Below are positions 61,677 through 64,000 of a DNA stretch of 64,000 nt, in pieces; the stretch's first letter is position 1, and the number at the start of each line of letters is the position of its first letter. Under the pieces are notes generated by a model that was not told the origin of the DNA, searched no databases, and saw nothing but the letters and a program-made list of their open reading frames with translations. The stretch is taken from NCBI RefSeq assembly GCF_900105175.1, contig NZ_LT629771.1, positions 4,978,501 to 5,042,500 of the forward strand. Direction: 5' to 3'. Source of the stretch: Jiangella sp. DSM 45060. Its GTDB lineage: Bacteria; Actinomycetota; Actinomycetes; Jiangellales; Jiangellaceae. The translations under genes were made by a program, and so were the position numbers.

Positions 61677-62997
61677 GCACGTCGCGCAGGCCGCCGACGA
61701 TCTCGTCGAGCACCGCGTGGTCGCTGATCAGCGGCGGCGCGATCTGCAGGACGGCGTCGCCGCGATCGTCGGCGCGGGCGATCAGCCCGGCCTCCAGCAG
61801 CCGCCCGGGCAGGTAACCGCGCAGCAGCGCGTCGCGCTCGGCCTGGTCGAACCGGCCGTTCGCGTCGTCCTTCACCAGCTCGATCGCCCAGAAGAAGCCC
61901 GCACCGCGGACGTCGCCGACGATCGGCAGGTCGAGCAGCTCGCCCAGGCGGTCGCGCAGGTACGGCTCCAGCGCGCGGACGTTCTCGAGGACGCCGTCGC
62001 GGGCGACGATGTCGATGGTGCGCAGCGCGACGGCGGCGCTGGCCGGGTGGCCGCCGAAGGTGATGCCGTGCCGGAACACCCGGCCGTCGAGGGGCTGCAC
62101 CACACGGTCGGTGGCGAGGACGGCGCCCATCGGCAGGTAGGCGGCGGTGATGCCCTTGGCGAGCGTGACGAGGTCGGGGGTGACGCCCTCGCGCGCGCTG
62201 CCGAACCACTCGCCCAGCCGGCCGCAGCCGGTGATGACCTCGTCGGCGAGCAGCAGGATGCCGTAGCGGTCGGCGATCTCGCGCAGCCCGCGCCAGTAGC
62301 CGGGCGGCGGCGTCAGGCAGCCGCCGGCGTTCTGCACCGGCTCGGCGATGATCAGCGCCACCTCGTCCGGTCCGGCCGCGACGACGGCGGCCTCGACCTC
62401 GGCCAGCAGCCGGGCGCAGAACGCGGCCGGGTCGGCGCCGTCGGGCGCGCGGAACGCGTTGGTGTTCGACACGTGCGTGACGTCGATGGGTGGCTGGCCG
62501 AAGTCGTCCTTGAACCGCGCGACGCCGGTGAACGCCAGCGCGCCGAGCGTCACCCCGTGGTAGGCGATGTCGCGGGCGATGGCCTTGGTGCGCCGCGGCT
62601 GGCCGATGGCGAGGTAGTGCTCGCGGACCAGCTTCCACGCCGCCTCGACCGCCTCGGAGCCGCCGTTGGTGAAGAACGCGCGGGTCAGCCCGGGCGGCGC
62701 CAGGCCGGTGAGCCGCTCGGCCAGCTCGATGGCCGGCGGATGCGCCGTCGCCCAGTTCGTGTTGAACGGCAGCCGGGTCAGCTGCTCGGTGACGACCGCG
62801 CCCATCTCGGCGCCGTACGAGTAACCGAGCTGCGCGCAGAACAGGCTGGACAGCGCGTCGACGTAGCGGCGGCCGCGGGTGTCGAACACGTACGGCCCCT
62901 CGCCCCGCTCGAGCACCAGGAGATCGTCGAGCCGCTGCTTGGAGAAGTGCAGCAGCAGGTGGTCGGCAGCCGTGCGCTGCAGTTCGTCGAGTGTCAT
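61642..62997 (-). CDS. Class III (omega) aminotransferase
   Basis: The 451-residue PLP enzyme has RAFFTNGGSEAVEAAWKLVR, the cofactor-ring motif LLLADEVITGCGRLG and the Schiff-base Lys in TLAKGITAAYLPMGAV. Family members transaminate omega-amino acids, diamines or beta-alanine with pyruvate. Its ATG overlaps the stop of the upstream MFS gene (ATGA), so the transporter and the enzyme form an operon, perhaps for uptake and use of one amine. Confidence 0.9.
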   Translation of the reverse strand: MTLDELQRTAADHLLLHFSKQRLDDLLVLERGEGPYVFDTRGRRYVDALSSLFCAQLGYSYGAEMGAVVTEQLTRLPFNTNWATAHPPAIELAERLTGLAPPGLTRAFFTNGGSEAVEAAWKLVREHYLAIGQPRRTKAIARDIAYHGVTLGALAFTGVARFKDDFGQPPIDVTHVSNTNAFRAPDGADPAAFCARLLAEVEAAVVAAGPDEVALIIAEPVQNAGGCLTPPPGYWRGLREIADRYGILLLADEVITGCGRLGEWFGSAREGVTPDLVTLAKGITAAYLPMGAVLATDRVVQPLDGRVFRHGITFGGHPASAAVALRTIDIVARDGVLENVRALEPYLRDRLGELLDLPIVGDVRGAGFFWAIELVKDDANGRFDQAERDALLRGYLPGRLLEAGLIARADDRGDAVLQIAPPLISDHAVLDEIVGGLRDVLTDAGKRFAAA

Positions 62998-64000
62998 GTG
63001 ACCTCACCGCCTCTGTGCTCAGTGTGGCGTACGCGGGTGACGAGGACGGCGGAGGCAGCGACACTCACCAGCGCGACGGCGAAGAGCGCGCGGTAGCCGT
63101 CGAAGAGGTGGATGACAGCGGCGGCCACCGGCGGTGCGATGGTCTGCGGCACGTTGACGGCGACGTTGAACAGCCCGAGGTCCTTGCCGGCGGCCGCTTC
63201 CCGATCCGGCAGCACGTCGATCGCCAGCGCGTTGCCGCAGGCCAGATACAGTCCGCCGGCCAGGCCCTGGACCGCCGCGAACACCACGACGGCCGCCGTC
63301 GTCGCCGAGGCCAGCGGCACCGCCAGCGCGACGCCGAGGATCGCGGCCGCCGCCACCAGGAACACCGTGCGCCGGCCGGAGCGGTCGCTCCACCAGCCGC
63401 CCACGGCGATGCCGACGACCGTCGTCGCGAACCCGAGCACCGTCAGCAGCCCGATCAGCCGGTTGGCGTCGCCGCGACCGAGCCCCACATAGTCCGTCAG
63501 GATGTACAGCTGGTAGGTCAGGATCAGCTGGTACCCGAGCACGAACAGCAGCCGCGACCCGAACACCCGGAGGAAGTCGGCGTGCTCGCGCGGGCGTCGC
63601 CAGAAGCCGCGGAGCAGCTCGGTCCGCCCGCTCCCCTGTTGGGTCGGCTGCGGCCGGTCGACCAGCACGAACACCGCAGCCGCCGCGACCACCGCGAGGC
63701 CCAGCACGGTGTAGGCGACCGGCCGGTGGTCGACCGCCAGCGGACCCGCGAACGCCGTCCCCGCCGCCGCCCCGGCCATGCCGCCGCCGGCCAGCACCGC
63801 CGACGCCCGGCCGCGGCGGGCCGGCGCGACCCGGTCGGCCAACGTCGCCGCCGCCGCGACGTCGGTGCCGTTGAGCGCGAACTGGATGACCACCCAGAAC
63901 ACGCAGATCCACGCGACCGAGCCGAGCCCGCCCAGCCCCAGCAGGAACCCGGCCGCCACGACGGCGCCGCCGAGCAGCCACGGCGCGCGCCGGCCCAGGC
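62994..64000 (-). CDS. MFS transporter, 5' end outside the window
   Basis: At least 335 residues are present. The frame continues past the right edge with GRRAPWLLGGAVVAAGFLL, so the N-terminal helices are missing. About nine helices remain, with loop motif WWSDRSGRRTVFLVAAA and DVLPDREAAAGKDLGLFNV, which resembles sugar/cation-type or drug MFS proteins. It is coupled to the aminotransferase gene and may import that enzyme's substrate. Confidence 0.88.
   Translation of the reverse strand, partial: LGRRAPWLLGGAVVAAGFLLGLGGLGSVAWICVFWVVIQFALNGTDVAAAATLADRVAPARRGRASAVLAGGGMAGAAAGTAFAGPLAVDHRPVAYTVLGLAVVAAAAVFVLVDRPQPTQQGSGRTELLRGFWRRPREHADFLRVFGSRLLFVLGYQLILTYQLYILTDYVGLGRGDANRLIGLLTVLGFATTVVGIAVGGWWSDRSGRRTVFLVAAAAILGVALAVPLASATTAAVVVFAAVQGLAGGLYLACGNALAIDVLPDREAAAGKDLGLFNVAVNVPQTIAPPVAAAVIHLFDGYRALFAVALVSVAASAVLVTRVRHTEHRGGEVT

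Noticed and set aside
41-63960. tRNA, rRNA, riboswitch, prophage or insertion sequence
   Set aside because: No cloverleaf, ribosomal RNA stretch, transposase or phage gene was recognised; a tRNAscan-SE and Infernal run would settle the RNA question.

Overview
The window is very GC-rich DNA from an actinomycete. The supporting genes are a one-piece 2-oxoglutarate decarboxylase/dehydrogenase of the Kgd/OdhA type, two WhiB proteins, a mycothiol-type SigR/RsrA pair, an RsbW-SigF pair, an F420-type (LLM) oxidoreductase and the 24-residue ribosomal protein bL37, which is known from actinobacterial ribosomes. Gene content and order fit a soil-type actinobacterium (Jiangella/nocardioid-like); the genus is a guess. 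No rRNA, tRNA, prophage, insertion sequence or CRISPR was seen.

Layout. 0-4.5 kb: the end of an SDR gene, a VapC toxin with a decapitated antitoxin, an MFS pump, an aldose epimerase-like protein and a PLP enzyme. 4.5-11.3 kb: a 59-bp palindrome, then cydABCD (cytochrome bd and its assembly exporter), divergent from a padR gene that shares its operator region. 11.4-16.8 kb: kgd followed by three translationally coupled small genes. 16.8-24.7 kb: oxidoreductase, rsbW-sigF, a lipid-kinase-like gene, whiB1, a PdtaS-like kinase, a DUF2785 protein and an LLM oxidoreductase divergent from marR. 24.7-32.6 kb: a ThDP enzyme, a GlxA-type regulator, a thioesterase, a biotinyl carrier, bL37, rsrA/sigR with a textbook SigR-type promoter, a hydrolase, a SRAP protein, DoxX and a frameshifted gene. 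32.6-35.2 kb: a TetR/EamA pair and about 1.7 kb rich in minisatellites. 35.2-42.6 kb: glpD divergent from glpF-glpK, then aroA-rsgA-hisN. 42.6-46.1 kb: a DHA2 pump/TetR pair and an AI-2E family protein.

46.2-52.7 kb holds the most unusual module. A degenerate GGDEF-like protein precedes a 905-residue protein that joins an ECF sigma factor, a zinc anti-sigma motif, membrane segments, a Pro/Glu linker, three Ig-like domains and a ricin-type lectin. A WhiB gene and an MMPL exporter follow. Similar promoter-like motifs lie about 75 bp before the GGDEF-like gene and before the whiB gene. The architecture suggests a one-polypeptide route from an extracellular sugar or cell-wall signal to transcription.

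52.8-64 kb: a four-helix membrane protein, an MFS gene, a glycosyltransferase-like protein, LysR divergent from putA, a 57-bp repeat array that shares its arms with the 4.5-kb palindrome, a tandem SagB-type oxidoreductase, a class III aminotransferase and a partial MFS gene.

Two habits recur: apparently leaderless promoters (a TANNNT-like -10 element 6-9 nt before the start codon) and tight packing, with ATGA/GTGA/TGATG overlaps inside operons and convergent genes overlapping at their 3' ends.
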